Notes: generated from the sequence alone by a model not told the origin. A DNA stretch of 64,000 nucleotides from Hymenobacter cavernae (GCF_014641455.1 NZ_BMHT01000001.1:868001-932000); one strand, 5' to 3'. Shown: positions 36,430 to 45,951, numbered from the stretch's first letter. Translations and numbers: made by a program.

Positions 36430-36903
36430 ATTTGGCAGCTGCTCGAAGAAGTTTCGGATCCCGAGGTGCCGGTGCTCAGCATCCTGGACCTAGGTATCGT
36501 GCGTGGCGTGCGTATCGCAGACAATGAGGTGCACATCACCATCACGCCCACGTACTCGGGCTGCCCGGCCATGAACACCATTGCCACCGAAATCCGGCTG
36601 CGGCTGCTGGCAGAAGGTATCAGCAAGCTCACCATTCACAATCAACTCAGCCCGGCCTGGACGACCCAGTGGCTGTCGCAGGCAGGGCGCGAAAAGCTAG
36701 CTGCCTACGGCATCGCACCGCCACAGAATGACACAGCTATGGGGCATGTGCTGAAGCTGTTTGGGCAAGATACCGCCGTGCCGTGTCCGCTCTGCAACTC
36801 TACTAACACGCACTTAGTCAGCCAGTTTGGTTCTACTTCCTGCAAAGCGCTGTACCAGTGCAACGACTGCCGCGAGCCGTTCGATTATTTCAAATGCCAC
36901 TAA
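36388..36903 (+). CDS. paaD: Phenylacetate pathway FeS-maturation subunit PaaD
   Basis: 171 residues from the ATG at 36388; a GTG at 36352 would add 12. Residues 14-100 are a DUF59/MIP18 domain (VSDPEVPVLSILDLGIVRGV, TYSGCPAMNTIATEIRLRL). The C-terminus is a zinc or FeS-type four-cysteine unit: CPLCNSTNTHLV, SCKALYQCNDCREPF. PaaD is required for epoxidase maturation. The first dozen residues (NELIANSQQLTAK) are encoded by repeat DNA, so they are probably not ancestral. Confidence 0.93.
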   Translation: MNELIANSQQLTAKIWQLLEEVSDPEVPVLSILDLGIVRGVRIADNEVHITITPTYSGCPAMNTIATEIRLRLLAEGISKLTIHNQLSPAWTTQWLSQAGREKLAAYGIAPPQNDTAMGHVLKLFGQDTAVPCPLCNSTNTHLVSQFGSTSCKALYQCNDCREPFDYFKCH

Positions 36904-36923
36904 TAACGGCACTCATCAGAACG

Positions 36924-37037
36924 GTCATGCTGAGCTTGCCGAAGCATCTCGCGTGCAATGCTAACCAATAACGTAGCAACGAAGCGGTAGAGATGCTTGG
37001 CTTACGCCTTCCTTCGGTTCAGCAAGCTCATCATGAC
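36924..37037. repeat. Intergenic inverted repeat, 'GTCATGCTGAGC' type
   Basis: GTCATGCTGAGCTTGCCGAA.. at 36924 and ..TTCAGCAAGCTCATCATGAC ending at 37037 are complementary with bulges; inner GCATCTC / GAGATGC also pair. It is related in its ends to the GTCATCCTGAG elements. It fills the paaD-paaG gap. Confidence 0.78.
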
Positions 37038-37067
37038 GTTTCTTATTCTTCTTTTCAGCCTCTCTCA

Positions 37068-37853
37068 ATGCCTGAAACTCCCACTCTTCTTTTCTCCCTC
37101 GAAGCTGGCGTTGCCACCCTGTGCCTCAACCGGCCGGAAGTCTTCAATAGTGTTACTAAGCCGCTAGCACTAGCGCTGCAACAGCACCTGCGTGATTGTC
37201 AGCAGGACGCTTCTGTGCGCGCCGTCGTGCTCACGGGAACCGGCAAAGCCTTCTGCGCGGGCCAAGACCTAGCCGAGATAACCGGCCCAAACAGCCCGGA
37301 AGTTTCGGAGATTGTGGAAAAGCATTATAACCCGATCATTAAGCTGATCAGGGAGTTAGAAAAACCGGTAATAGCGGCCGTGAACGGCGTTGCGGCCGGC
37401 GCGGGCGCCAACATTGCCCTCGCCTGCGACATCGTAGTGGCGAAAGAATCGGCTTCTTTCATTCAAGCCTTCAGTAAGATCGGGCTGATTCCGGACAGCG
37501 GCGGCACCTACTTTCTGCCGCGCCTGGTCGGCATGCAGCGCGCCTCGGCTCTTATGATGACCGGCGACAAAGTAAGCGCCGCCGAAGCCGCTCAGATGGG
37601 CATGATCTACAAGGCGTTTGCTGATGAACAGTTTGACAGTGAAGTAGCTGCGCTGGCAAAAAAGCTAGCTTCCATGCCCACCAAAGGCCTAGCTTACACC
37701 AAGCAGCTCCTGAACAGCACCTTCAGCCACGACTTGGAGCAGCAGCTCCGCGCCGAAGGCGACTACCAGCTCCGCGCGGGCCACACCGCCGACTACCGCG
37801 AAGGAGTGGCGGCTTTTTTGGAAAAACGTCAACCTAGCTTCACCGGCCAATGA
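37068..37853 (+). CDS. paaG: Ring-1,2-epoxyphenylacetyl-CoA isomerase
   Basis: 261 residues from the ATG at 37068; an upstream in-frame start at 36993 would read through the repeat. Crotonase fold: VVLTGTGKAFCAGQDLAEI (oxyanion loop), AAVNGVAAGAGANIALACD (second oxyanion loop) and SKIGLIPDSGGTYFLPRLVG with the Asp used by isomerases of the PaaG type. It isomerises the epoxide to oxepin-CoA. The stop overlaps the next start (ATGA). Confidence 0.93.
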   Translation: MPETPTLLFSLEAGVATLCLNRPEVFNSVTKPLALALQQHLRDCQQDASVRAVVLTGTGKAFCAGQDLAEITGPNSPEVSEIVEKHYNPIIKLIRELEKPVIAAVNGVAAGAGANIALACDIVVAKESASFIQAFSKIGLIPDSGGTYFLPRLVGMQRASALMMTGDKVSAAEAAQMGMIYKAFADEQFDSEVAALAKKLASMPTKGLAYTKQLLNSTFSHDLEQQLRAEGDYQLRAGHTADYREGVAAFLEKRQPSFTGQ

Positions 37854-39028
37854 TTATCGGAATTATCGGGAGCGGGGCCATGGGTGCGGGCATCGCACAG
37901 GTAGCTGCCACGGCGGGCCACACGGTGCACCTACTCGACCAAACCGCGGAAGCCTTGGTGCGCGCCGAGCAAGGTATTCAGCTCAGCCTCAACAAGCTAG
38001 CTGAGAAAGGCAAACTAACAGCCGAAGCGGTGGGAGCTACTATGACCAACTTGCAGTTCACCAAAGACTACCAGGATTTCGCTGGTTGCGAATTGGTGCT
38101 GGAAGCCATTGTGGAAGACCTAGCAACTAAGCAGCAGGTTTTCAAGCAAGTAGAAAGCGTGGTAAGCGCCGAGTGCGTACTAGCCAGCAACACCTCGTCG
38201 CTCTTGATTACGTCGCTGGCGGCGGCTTGCCAGCGGCCGGAGCGCTTTATTGGCATTCACTTCTTCAACCCAGCGCCCTTGATGCAGTTGGTGGAGGTCA
38301 TTCCGGCCGTGCAGACACGCCTTGGCCTAACCGACGAAATTAAACAACTCATGCAGCAGTGGGGCAAACTGCCCGTGCTAGCCCAGGACACGCCCGGCTT
38401 CATCGTCAACCGCGTGGCGCGGCTGTTCTACGGCGAAGCGATTCGCATGCTGGAAGAAGGCCTAGCTGACGCCGCTACTATCGATTGGGCCATGACGGAG
38501 CTAGGTGGCTTCCGCATGGGGCCGTTCGCCCTCATGGATTTCATTGGGCACGACGTGAACTACCGCGTGACGGAATCCGTGTTTACGGCCTTCTTCTACG
38601 ACCCGCGCTACAAGCCGTCGTTCACCCAGAAGCGGCTCTTCGAAGCAGGTTACTTGGGACGCAAGTCGGGCCGCGGCTTCTACGATTACCGGGAAGGCGC
38701 TACGCCACCCGAGCCGACCCGCGACCCGGAGCTAGGTCGCATGGTGCTGCACCGCATCTTGGCCATGCTCATCAACGAAGCTGTGGATGCCCTATCCTTC
38801 CAGGTTGCTACCAAAGAAGACCTGGAGCTAGCCATGACCAAAGGGGTGAACTACCCGAAAGGTCTGCTCGTCTGGGCCGATGAGCTAGGTTTGGCAAACG
38901 TGCTGAACACGCTCGATCAGCTTTACGACGACTACCGCGAAGACCGTTACCGCGCCAGCGCCTTGCTGCGCCGCATGGTGCGGACGGCACAAACGTTCTT
39001 TCCGCAAGAAGCCTTCGCGAATCACTAA
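37850..39028 (+). CDS. paaH: 3-hydroxyadipyl-CoA dehydrogenase
   Basis: 392 residues. NAD-binding GIIGSGAMGAGIAQVAATAG at the N-terminus, then VLASNTSSLLITSLA and GIHFFNPAPLMQLVEV with the catalytic His, and a duplicated C-terminal helical domain (MGPFALMDFIGHDVNYRV, RMVLHRILAMLINEAVDAL). It oxidises 3-hydroxyadipyl-CoA in the lower paa pathway. ATGA overlap with paaG indicates translational coupling. Confidence 0.94.
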   Translation: MIIGIIGSGAMGAGIAQVAATAGHTVHLLDQTAEALVRAEQGIQLSLNKLAEKGKLTAEAVGATMTNLQFTKDYQDFAGCELVLEAIVEDLATKQQVFKQVESVVSAECVLASNTSSLLITSLAAACQRPERFIGIHFFNPAPLMQLVEVIPAVQTRLGLTDEIKQLMQQWGKLPVLAQDTPGFIVNRVARLFYGEAIRMLEEGLADAATIDWAMTELGGFRMGPFALMDFIGHDVNYRVTESVFTAFFYDPRYKPSFTQKRLFEAGYLGRKSGRGFYDYREGATPPEPTRDPELGRMVLHRILAMLINEAVDALSFQVATKEDLELAMTKGVNYPKGLLVWADELGLANVLNTLDQLYDDYREDRYRASALLRRMVRTAQTFFPQEAFANH

Positions 39029-39058
39029 CCTAGGCTCTTAAAACCCACCCAACTCACG

Positions 39059-41110
39059 ATGCCTGCCACCCTCGAAAACTACGCCCTGGGCCGCTGGATG
39101 CCTGGCTCAGGCCATAAGCAAGAGCTCTACGATGCCTCCACCGGCGAAGTCATTGCGCTGGCCGATGGCGAAGGCCTCGACTTTGCCGCCATGCTCGACT
39201 ACGGTCGCCGCGTGGGCAACCCGGCGCTGCGCCGCATGACCTTCCATGAGCGCGGCCGCATGATCAAAGCCTTGGCCCTGCACCTCACCGAGAAAAAGGA
39301 AGATTTCTATACCCTGAGCTACCGCAGCGGTGCCACGCGGGCGGATAGCTGGATTGACATTGAAGGCGGTATCGGCAACCTGTTCGCCAATGCCTCGCTG
39401 CGCCGCAAGTTTCCCGACAAGCCGTTCTACGTCGATGGCGACCCAATTGGGTTGTCGAAGGCGGGCTCGTTTATGGGCCAGCACCTGATGGTGCCGAAAG
39501 AAGGCGTGGCGGTGCATATCAACGCCTACAACTTCCCCATTTGGGGCATGTTGGAGAAGATTGCGGTGAACCTGCTGGCCGGTATGCCGGCCATCGTGAA
39601 GCCGGCTGTGCCTACAGCTTACCTCACCGAAGCCGTAGTGCGGGAAGTTATTGCCTCCAACATTCTGCCCGAAGGCGCGCTGCAATTGGTGTGCGGCTCG
39701 GGGCAAGGCATCCTCGACCACGTCACGTACCAGGACGTGGTGACGTTCACCGGCTCGGCCGAAACTGGGCGCAAGCTGCGGGGCCATCCGCGCATCATCG
39801 CCGAATCGGTGCCGTTCAATCTGGAAGCCGATTCGCTGAACGCAGCCGTGCTAGGTCCGGATGCGGTGCCAGGTACGCCGGAGTTCGACTTGTTTATCAA
39901 GGAGGTGCGCAAGGAAATGACGACCAAGGCTGGGCAGAAATGCACCGCCATCCGCCGCGTGATTGTGCCCGAAAACCTGCTGGAAGATGTGCAGATTGCC
40001 CTTGGCAAAGCCTTGGCGCAAACCACCATTGGGCACCCGCTCGCAGAAGGCGTGCGCATGGGCGCCCTCGCGGGTATGGATCAAGTGAAGCGGGTGCGCG
40101 AACAGGTGCGGCAACTCGCCAAGAACACGCCCATCGTGTACGGCGACCTGGAAAACGTGCAGGTGATTGGCGGCGACTGCAAAGTGGGCGCCTTCTTCTC
40201 CCCTATCGTGCTGCTCAACTCTGAGCCTTTTCGCTTCACCGATACGCACGAGGTAGAAGCATTTGGGCCGGTCAGTACGCTCATGCCATATAAAGATGTG
40301 GATGAGGCCATTAAGCTCGCTAACCTAGGCAAAGGCTCGCTCGTCTGCTCGGTGGCCACGAACGACCCAATGGTGGCGCAGGAGTTTGTGCTCGGGGCTG
40401 CCACGCACCACGGCCGCATTCTGGTGCTCAACCACGAAGTAGCCAAGGAAAGCACCGGCCACGGCTCGCCCCTGCCCCTGCTGATTCATGGCGGTCCGGG
40501 CCGCGCGGGCGGCGGCCAAGAGCTAGGTGGCGTGCGTGGCGTGGAGCACTTCATGCAGCGCGTGGCCATTCAAGGCTCACCCACCATGATTACGGCCATC
40601 ACAGACGTGTATCAGCAAGGCGCTAAGCAGTTTGAGCGCGATAAACACCCGTTTCAACACTACTTCGAGGAGTTGGAAATCGGGCAGACGTACACCACGC
40701 ACCGCCACACCGTTACGGAAGCCGACATCACCAACTTCGCGCAGGTGTCGGGCGACAATTTCTACGCCCACGTCGATGCTACTTCGCTGGAAGGCACGTT
40801 GTTCACGGGGCGCGTGGCGCACGGGTACTACATTCTTTCGAAGGCGGCCGGCATGTTCGTGGACCCGCGCAAAGGTCCGGTGCTGCTGAACTACGGCCTC
40901 GACGAGTGCCGCTTCACCAAGCCCGTGTACCCCGGCATGACCATCGGCGTGAAGCTGACGGTGAAGGAGAAAATCGCCCAGGAAAAACGCTCGGAAGAAG
41001 ATGTAGCGAAAGGCATTGTGCGCTGGCTCGTAGATGTATCCGACGAAACCGGCGAAACGGTGGCCGTAGCTACTATCTTGACGATGGTGAAGAAAAAGAA
41101 TCAGGAATAG
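39059..41110 (+). CDS. paaZ: Bifunctional oxepin-CoA hydrolase / semialdehyde dehydrogenase
   Basis: 683 residues, the full two-domain PaaZ. Residues 1-520 are an aldehyde dehydrogenase (PKEGVAVHINAYNFPIWGML, TFTGSAETGRKL, catalytic Cys in TKAGQKCTAIRRVIVP). Residues 540-683 are a MaoC-type (R)-hydratase (TVTEADITNFAQVSGDNFYA with the catalytic Asp and His, GRVAHGYYILSKAAG). The second part opens the oxepin ring, the first oxidises the aldehyde. 30 bp downstream of paaH. Confidence 0.96.
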   Translation: MPATLENYALGRWMPGSGHKQELYDASTGEVIALADGEGLDFAAMLDYGRRVGNPALRRMTFHERGRMIKALALHLTEKKEDFYTLSYRSGATRADSWIDIEGGIGNLFANASLRRKFPDKPFYVDGDPIGLSKAGSFMGQHLMVPKEGVAVHINAYNFPIWGMLEKIAVNLLAGMPAIVKPAVPTAYLTEAVVREVIASNILPEGALQLVCGSGQGILDHVTYQDVVTFTGSAETGRKLRGHPRIIAESVPFNLEADSLNAAVLGPDAVPGTPEFDLFIKEVRKEMTTKAGQKCTAIRRVIVPENLLEDVQIALGKALAQTTIGHPLAEGVRMGALAGMDQVKRVREQVRQLAKNTPIVYGDLENVQVIGGDCKVGAFFSPIVLLNSEPFRFTDTHEVEAFGPVSTLMPYKDVDEAIKLANLGKGSLVCSVATNDPMVAQEFVLGAATHHGRILVLNHEVAKESTGHGSPLPLLIHGGPGRAGGGQELGGVRGVEHFMQRVAIQGSPTMITAITDVYQQGAKQFERDKHPFQHYFEELEIGQTYTTHRHTVTEADITNFAQVSGDNFYAHVDATSLEGTLFTGRVAHGYYILSKAAGMFVDPRKGPVLLNYGLDECRFTKPVYPGMTIGVKLTVKEKIAQEKRSEEDVAKGIVRWLVDVSDETGETVAVATILTMVKKKNQE

Positions 41111-41114
41111 ATTT

Positions 41115-41203
41115 CCCGCAGAGGGCGCAGTGTTCGCGCAGAGGACGCTGAGTCGTTCAACGGACCTCAGCGTCTTCTGCGCGAACACTGCGCCCTCTGC
41201 GGG
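41115..41203. repeat. Intergenic inverted repeat, 'CCCGCAGAGGGCGCAG' family
   Basis: 38-bp arms (41115-41152 and 41166-41203) with a single mismatch and a 13-base loop, one of the most perfect in the window. It fills the paaZ-hydratase gap. No T-run, so not a classic terminator. Confidence 0.92.
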
Positions 41204-41213
41204 CTAAAACCGT

Positions 41214-41981
41214 ATGCACCCCATGACCCCCAAAGTAGAAACCACCACCGACGACCTAGGTATTACCACCGTCTCCTTCTTCCATCCAGCGCACAACTCT
41301 CTCCCGAGCACCTTATTAACAGAACTAGCCAACTCCATCACCGCCACCGGTCAGGACCCGCAAACGAAAGTCATCATCCTGCGCAGCGAAGGCGAGCGGA
41401 CATTTTGCGCCGGAGCTAGCTTCGATGAACTCATTGCTATTCAGGATGAAGCGCAGGGCCTAGCTTTTTTCTCCGGCTTCGCAAAGGTGATTAACGCCTG
41501 CCGGACCTGCCCCAAAATCATCATCGGAAGGGTGCAAGGCAAGGCTATTGGCGGCGGCGTGGGCGTGGCCGCGGCTACCGACTACTGCTTTGCCAGCACT
41601 CAGGCAGCTGTGAAGCTCAGCGAGTTAGTGGTGGGCATCGGCCCGTTTGTGGTAGGTCCGGCCGTGGAGCGAAAGATCGGGCCGGCCGCCTACGCCCAGC
41701 TAGCCCTCGATGCCGCCGAATTCCGCCCGGCTACCTGGGCCAAAGACCGGGGCTTGTACGCCGAGCTATTCGACACCACTGCCGAGCTAGATGCCGCCGT
41801 GCAAGTCTTCGCCGAAAAGCTAGCCCGCTACAATCCCGACGCTTTAACTGCCTTGAAGCAAGTGCTTTGGGAAGGCACGGCGCACTGGGAAGCGCTGCTG
41901 GTGGAGCGTGCCGCCATCAGCGGCCGGCTGGTGCTGTCGGAATTCACCCGCCAGGCTATTCAGCAGTTTAAGAGCAAGTAA
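41214..41981 (+). CDS. Enoyl-CoA hydratase/isomerase family protein, PaaF-like
   Basis: 255 residues, crotonase fold: ILRSEGERTFCAGASFDEL, then GRVQGKAIGGGVGVAAATDY and VKLSELVVGIGPFVVGPAVE. By position it should hydrate 2,3-dehydroadipyl-CoA. Of the two catalytic Glu of classical hydratases, the one in SEL is present, but the other (GGGxE) is replaced by Gly in GGGVGVAAA, so it may be an isomerase or use another mechanism. ATGs at 41214 and 41223 are both possible. Separated from paaZ by an inverted repeat. Confidence 0.83.
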   Translation: MHPMTPKVETTTDDLGITTVSFFHPAHNSLPSTLLTELANSITATGQDPQTKVIILRSEGERTFCAGASFDELIAIQDEAQGLAFFSGFAKVINACRTCPKIIIGRVQGKAIGGGVGVAAATDYCFASTQAAVKLSELVVGIGPFVVGPAVERKIGPAAYAQLALDAAEFRPATWAKDRGLYAELFDTTAELDAAVQVFAEKLARYNPDALTALKQVLWEGTAHWEALLVERAAISGRLVLSEFTRQAIQQFKSK

Positions 41982-42000
41982 TACAAAGACCTAGGTCAGC

Positions 42001-43492
42001 TTACGATTTGGGGGCTTTAGGGGCGCGGGCTGGTTTGGCCGGCCTGTTCTTATGGCTTTTGCTTGCCCAGGTCAGCAGGGAAAGCTCCGCGAAGACGTTG
42101 GCACCGTAAGGATTGCTGGAGCTGAAAAGCGCAGGCAGGTTGTTGGTGCCAACGGTTAACGGACCTAGCCGCGCCGCCAGGCCATAGGCCGGTATCCGGT
42201 AGTTGTTGATCAGCGAAAACGGGGCTGCCAGCTCAAGCCAGCGGGTTTCAAAGCGGGGCGTGAAAGCGACGTAGGAAAAGGTGCGCATGCCCACGGCGTA
42301 GCGCCCACGCAGCCCCTGACTAACAGCCGCGTTGGCGTAGAGTTTCCAGCCTACGTGGTAGTCTACATCCACATTCAGGGCCGTGGGCAGCCCGGCCCTG
42401 AAATGGTCTTCCTTGGCTTGCTGCTGGGCGCGTACAATATCACTCACCCGCTGGTAGAAGTTGCCGATGTTGCCGCCGTTTATGTCGGACTCGCTCACAC
42501 CTAGGTTCCTGACTTTAGTGGCGTTATAAGCCACAGCCTGCTTATCGTAGCGAATAGAACCTAGATCGGTGATGGCCGCCGAAACCCGGAAATGGTATTT
42601 ATTACGACCATGGTCGGCGTGCTCTTTTCCTTTCGCGTCACGGTAGCGGTACTGCTCGGCATCGGGCCGGTATTCGTACACCACCCCGAAGTCAGCGCCC
42701 CAGCCGGTGCCGGGCGCGCCACCCGAGGTAAGCCACTTAGCGGCAGTTTTCGCGTCGAGGTCATCGAAGGCATCCGGGTTGGAGTAGCCAAAGGTCGCGT
42801 CCAGGTTGTGCAGCCGCACCGTCGTGTCGTTGACGGCTGTCGCCTTGTCGATAATCTCATAATCAACAGTTTTGGCTTGTAGATAAGCCGAGCCCGCCTC
42901 CATCAACCGCTTCACCGTGACGCCCGCTTTCAGGAAATGTGGCCCTTCCTCGGTCAGCACCCGGGCGTAGGTCACGTCCCACTCGGCGAAGGCGTTGAGG
43001 TTCAGGTTGAAGGTATTGTTAGCGGCCCGCCCCTTGACGTCGAATTTAGCTAACGTATTGCGAATCAGCTCCTGTGAGATGTTATTCCCCTGCAAAGCAG
43101 AGCGCACTCTGGAGCTGACGGCTACGCTTTGCTTCTCGCCTAGGCGCACCATCAGGCCGGGGCCACGTAGGCTCACTCCCGTGCTCAGCAGCTTGGGGCG
43201 GTCGTTTTCTTGCAGCGTAAAGTAGCGGGGCGAAACGTTGAATTTCTGGTCCAGGTCACCTAGGTTCCAGGGCCCGGTATAGCGGTAAGCCGAGTTAGTG
43301 GCGTGCCCATCGAGCGAGAGCAGGTGCAGCTGGAAGCCTTAGCGGCTATCGGCAATTGTCCCTGGGTTCCAGCTTACCTCATTGAGGCCTACGTAGTTGC
43401 TGTGTGAGCTGGTAAAGAGTGCTGGGCGGATACGACGTGGGTAAGCAACACAAGCAGTGGGCCGCTGCCGTTAAACAGTAATTTTTTAGCAT
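42001..43492 (-). pseudogene. Decayed DUF5723-type outer-membrane protein gene
   Basis: An intact 391-codon frame begins at GTG 43176, but the homologous reading continues upstream in frame (NYVGLNEVSWNPGTIADSR) past a TAA at 43339-43341, where Tyr would be expected (ADSR-Y-GFQ). Still further upstream, a signal-peptide-like start (ATG at 43492, MLKNYC..) and a signal end (LLTHVVSAQHSL) lie in two other frames, so at least two frameshifts plus one nonsense change separate them. The remaining part (LNAFAEWDVTYARVLTEEG, GVVYEYRPDAEQYRYRDA) is typical of DUF5723 barrel proteins. Probably a pseudogene; sequencing error is the alternative. Confidence 0.75.
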
Positions 43493-44136
43493 GTGCAAAC
43501 AGGTAGTGAGCCGGCACCTAGGGCCCAAGCCTAAGTACGCGGCAGAAGTGGCGCAGGAAGGAAGATATTCGGCAATAAAAGACCTGCTAGCCGGCCGAAA
43601 CCAGCTAGCAGGTGCTATAGCTCACATTAATCAGTACCAGCGTGTTGTATAGTTTACAGGCTCGCTATCAATAAGCTTCTAAGCACTCCAGCGTTCAGGC
43701 AGACGCGTGACCAACTCCCTGGCTGCTAATAGTCTGTTATCAAGTATCCTTTATATTGTGGCAATATTAGGCCCTAGGCGCACTCCTGTAAATACCTATA
43801 TGTAGGTAATTTTTTGGCAGATAGGCGCCCAATCCGCAACCTCATCAATCCCTTTTTCGTGGGGCACCGGCTACAAAGCCACGTTGCCGTTCAGCTTACG
43901 CGTTTGACCCGGCTCCGAATTGCAGCTCAACTACTTTGTCGCCGGAGCGGGCTGATCAGGATAGATCTACTTTGAAGCCGCCGAAAGCTATAGCCACGGC
44001 TCCTGTGCTATCCTGACCTGCTGAGCTAGGTTTGCTCCCCGGCCGGACGCCGAAGGTGTCCGACCAGGGAGCAAACCTCAAAACCAATAGACTCTTTGGT
44101 TACTTTGCGGCCCGTTTGGGTGTTCTGTCTGAGCCT
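43493..44136. other. Intergenic region without a supported gene
   Basis: Contains a TACCTA-TATG-TAGGTA palindrome (43793-43808), two CCTAGG sites and the hairpin at 44028-44078. An in-frame extension of the cytochrome gene to 44032 would translate the hairpin, so it is not used. Confidence 0.5.
44028..44078. repeat. Long hairpin in the leader of the cytochrome c gene
   Basis: AGGTTTGCTCCC (44028) pairs perfectly with GGGAGCAAACCT (44067-44078); an inner stem GGCCGGAC/GTCCGACC with one wobble closes a GCCGAAGGT loop. About 21 paired bases. It lies about 60 bp before the ATG, so it could be a leader structure or one more intergenic repeat element. Confidence 0.7.
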
Positions 44137-44538
44137 ATGAAATACTCTCCTTTATCACGCCAAGCTAGCTTTCTGGGCAGCCTGACGGTTTCGCTTCTGC
44201 TGCTGAGTTGCAGCTCTGTTGATACGACGCACATCGAATCGGACGAACCCACGGGCGAAGCGGCCAAGGGTGCGGCGCAGAGTGCCATCATGAACACTCT
44301 AGAAAACGACGCGGTGGCGGCAGGCAAAGCCTTGTTTCAGCAGAACTGTGTTGTTTGCCACGGCAGCAATGGCAAGCTCGGCGCTAACGGCGCCCACGAT
44401 TTAACAAAGAGTAACCTTACTACCACGGGGCGCGTGTACATTGTAACGAACGGTTTGGGCAAGATGCCCGCGTTCAAAAACACCCTTACCGAAGAGGAAA
44501 TTGAGCAGGTGGTAGCCTATTCACTGACGCTTCGCTAG
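44137..44538 (+). CDS. Mono-haem cytochrome c lipoprotein
   Basis: 133 residues from the ATG at 44137 (MKYSPLSRQASFLGSLTVSL). Lipobox LLLSC, then a polar linker. The haem motif is CVVCH in FQQNCVVCHGSNGKLGANGA; the axial Met is probably in GLGKMPAFKNTLTEEEI. A small c6/cbb3-like electron carrier attached to the envelope. No respiratory complex genes are near, so the partner is unknown. Confidence 0.9.
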   Translation: MKYSPLSRQASFLGSLTVSLLLLSCSSVDTTHIESDEPTGEAAKGAAQSAIMNTLENDAVAAGKALFQQNCVVCHGSNGKLGANGAHDLTKSNLTTTGRVYIVTNGLGKMPAFKNTLTEEEIEQVVAYSLTLR

Positions 44539-44601
44539 GATTTGACGCTCAATCTGTTTCGCCGCCGAATGGCGCGTTTCGCAACCTAGAATTAAACCTA
44601 C

Positions 44602-45921
44602 ATGGCAAAAAATAACGACTGGGGCTTCAACAGCAGTGGCACTCGCCACCCCAACCAGGACGACGGCAAAAACAAAACTCCGCAGCCCAAGCGCAACGCC
44701 GACGGCACCTACGAAACCGGCACCGAGCAGGAAACCGCCGTGTTGGTAGCCGTGCCCGATAAGCGCCAGGCCGACGAGAAAACCCAGGAATACCTCGATG
44801 AGCTAGCTTTTCTGGCCGAAACCGCGGGTGCGCAAGTCACGAAGCGCTTTGTGCAGCGGCTCGAAAAGCCCGACACCCGCACCTTCGTGGGGGAAGGTAA
44901 ATTGGCCGAAATCAGGGCCTACGTGAAGCATTCGAAGACGAGCATGGTCATCTTCGACGACGACCTTTCTCCTTCGCAGCTGCGCAACCTGGAAGCGGAG
45001 CTAGAAGTAAAAATTGTGGACCGCTCGCTGCTGATCATCGATATTTTCGCCCGGCGGGCGAAGTCAGCGACGGCGCGCACGCAGGTGGAGCTAGCTCAGT
45101 ATCAATATTTACTGCCCCGCCTCACCGGCCTCTGGACTCACTTGAGCCGGCAGCGTGGTGGGGGCGTGTCGCAGCGCGGTCCGGGGGAGACGGAGATTGA
45201 AACCGACCGCCGCGTGGTGCGCGACCGGATAGCATTTCTGAAAGAAAAGCTAGAAGATCTCGATAAGCAGAGCAACACCCAGCGTAAGTCGCGCGAGGGC
45301 GTGGTGCGCGTGGCGCTGGTGGGCTACACCAACGTGGGCAAGAGCACCATCATGAATATGCTGAGCCGCTCCGACGTGTTTGCCGAAAACAAGCTTTTCG
45401 CCACCGTCGACTCGACGGTGCGCAAGGTGGTGCTCGACAACATCCCGTTCCTGCTCTCCGATACGGTAGGATTTATCCGCAAGCTGCCCACCCGCCTGAT
45501 TGAAAGCTTTAAGAGCACGCTCGATGAGATTCGGGAAGCCGACCTGCTGGTACACGTCGTGGATATTTCTCACCCTGGCTTCGAGGAGCAGATTGAGGTG
45601 GTGAATGATACACTCAAGGACATCGAGGCCGCCGACAAGCCGATGCTGCTGGTCTTCAACAAAATCGACCTCTACAACCCGGAAGCGCACAACGAAAACC
45701 ATGACGGTTTCGAGGGCATGAACCCCGAGGAAGGTCACACGCCGCGCCCGACGCTAGAGCAGCTCAAAGCTACCTACATGGCTCAAATGCACGATCCGGT
45801 GATCTTCATCTCGGCCCAGGAACGCGAGAATATCGATGAGTTGCGGGCACTGCTGGTGCGTCACGTAGCGGCCATTCACTATAAGCGCTACCCCAACCAG
45901 CAGCCGCAGGATGTGGAGTAA
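44602..45921 (+). CDS. hflX: Ribosome-associated GTPase HflX
   Basis: 439 residues. The N-terminal HflX domain has TRTFVGEGKLAEIRAYVK and IFDDDLSPSQLRNLEAEL, then the Gly-rich SRQRGGGVSQRGPGETEIET linker. G domain: P-loop GYTNVGKSTIMN (about 241), G3 SDTVGFIRKLP, G4 NKID. HflX splits stalled 70S ribosomes under stress. A Lys/Asn-rich N-terminus precedes it. Own terminator downstream. Confidence 0.96.
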   Translation: MAKNNDWGFNSSGTRHPNQDDGKNKTPQPKRNADGTYETGTEQETAVLVAVPDKRQADEKTQEYLDELAFLAETAGAQVTKRFVQRLEKPDTRTFVGEGKLAEIRAYVKHSKTSMVIFDDDLSPSQLRNLEAELEVKIVDRSLLIIDIFARRAKSATARTQVELAQYQYLLPRLTGLWTHLSRQRGGGVSQRGPGETEIETDRRVVRDRIAFLKEKLEDLDKQSNTQRKSREGVVRVALVGYTNVGKSTIMNMLSRSDVFAENKLFATVDSTVRKVVLDNIPFLLSDTVGFIRKLPTRLIESFKSTLDEIREADLLVHVVDISHPGFEEQIEVVNDTLKDIEAADKPMLLVFNKIDLYNPEAHNENHDGFEGMNPEEGHTPRPTLEQLKATYMAQMHDPVIFISAQERENIDELRALLVRHVAAIHYKRYPNQQPQDVE

Positions 45922-45951
45922 GTAGCTGAGCTTTGAAGCACGATGCAAACC

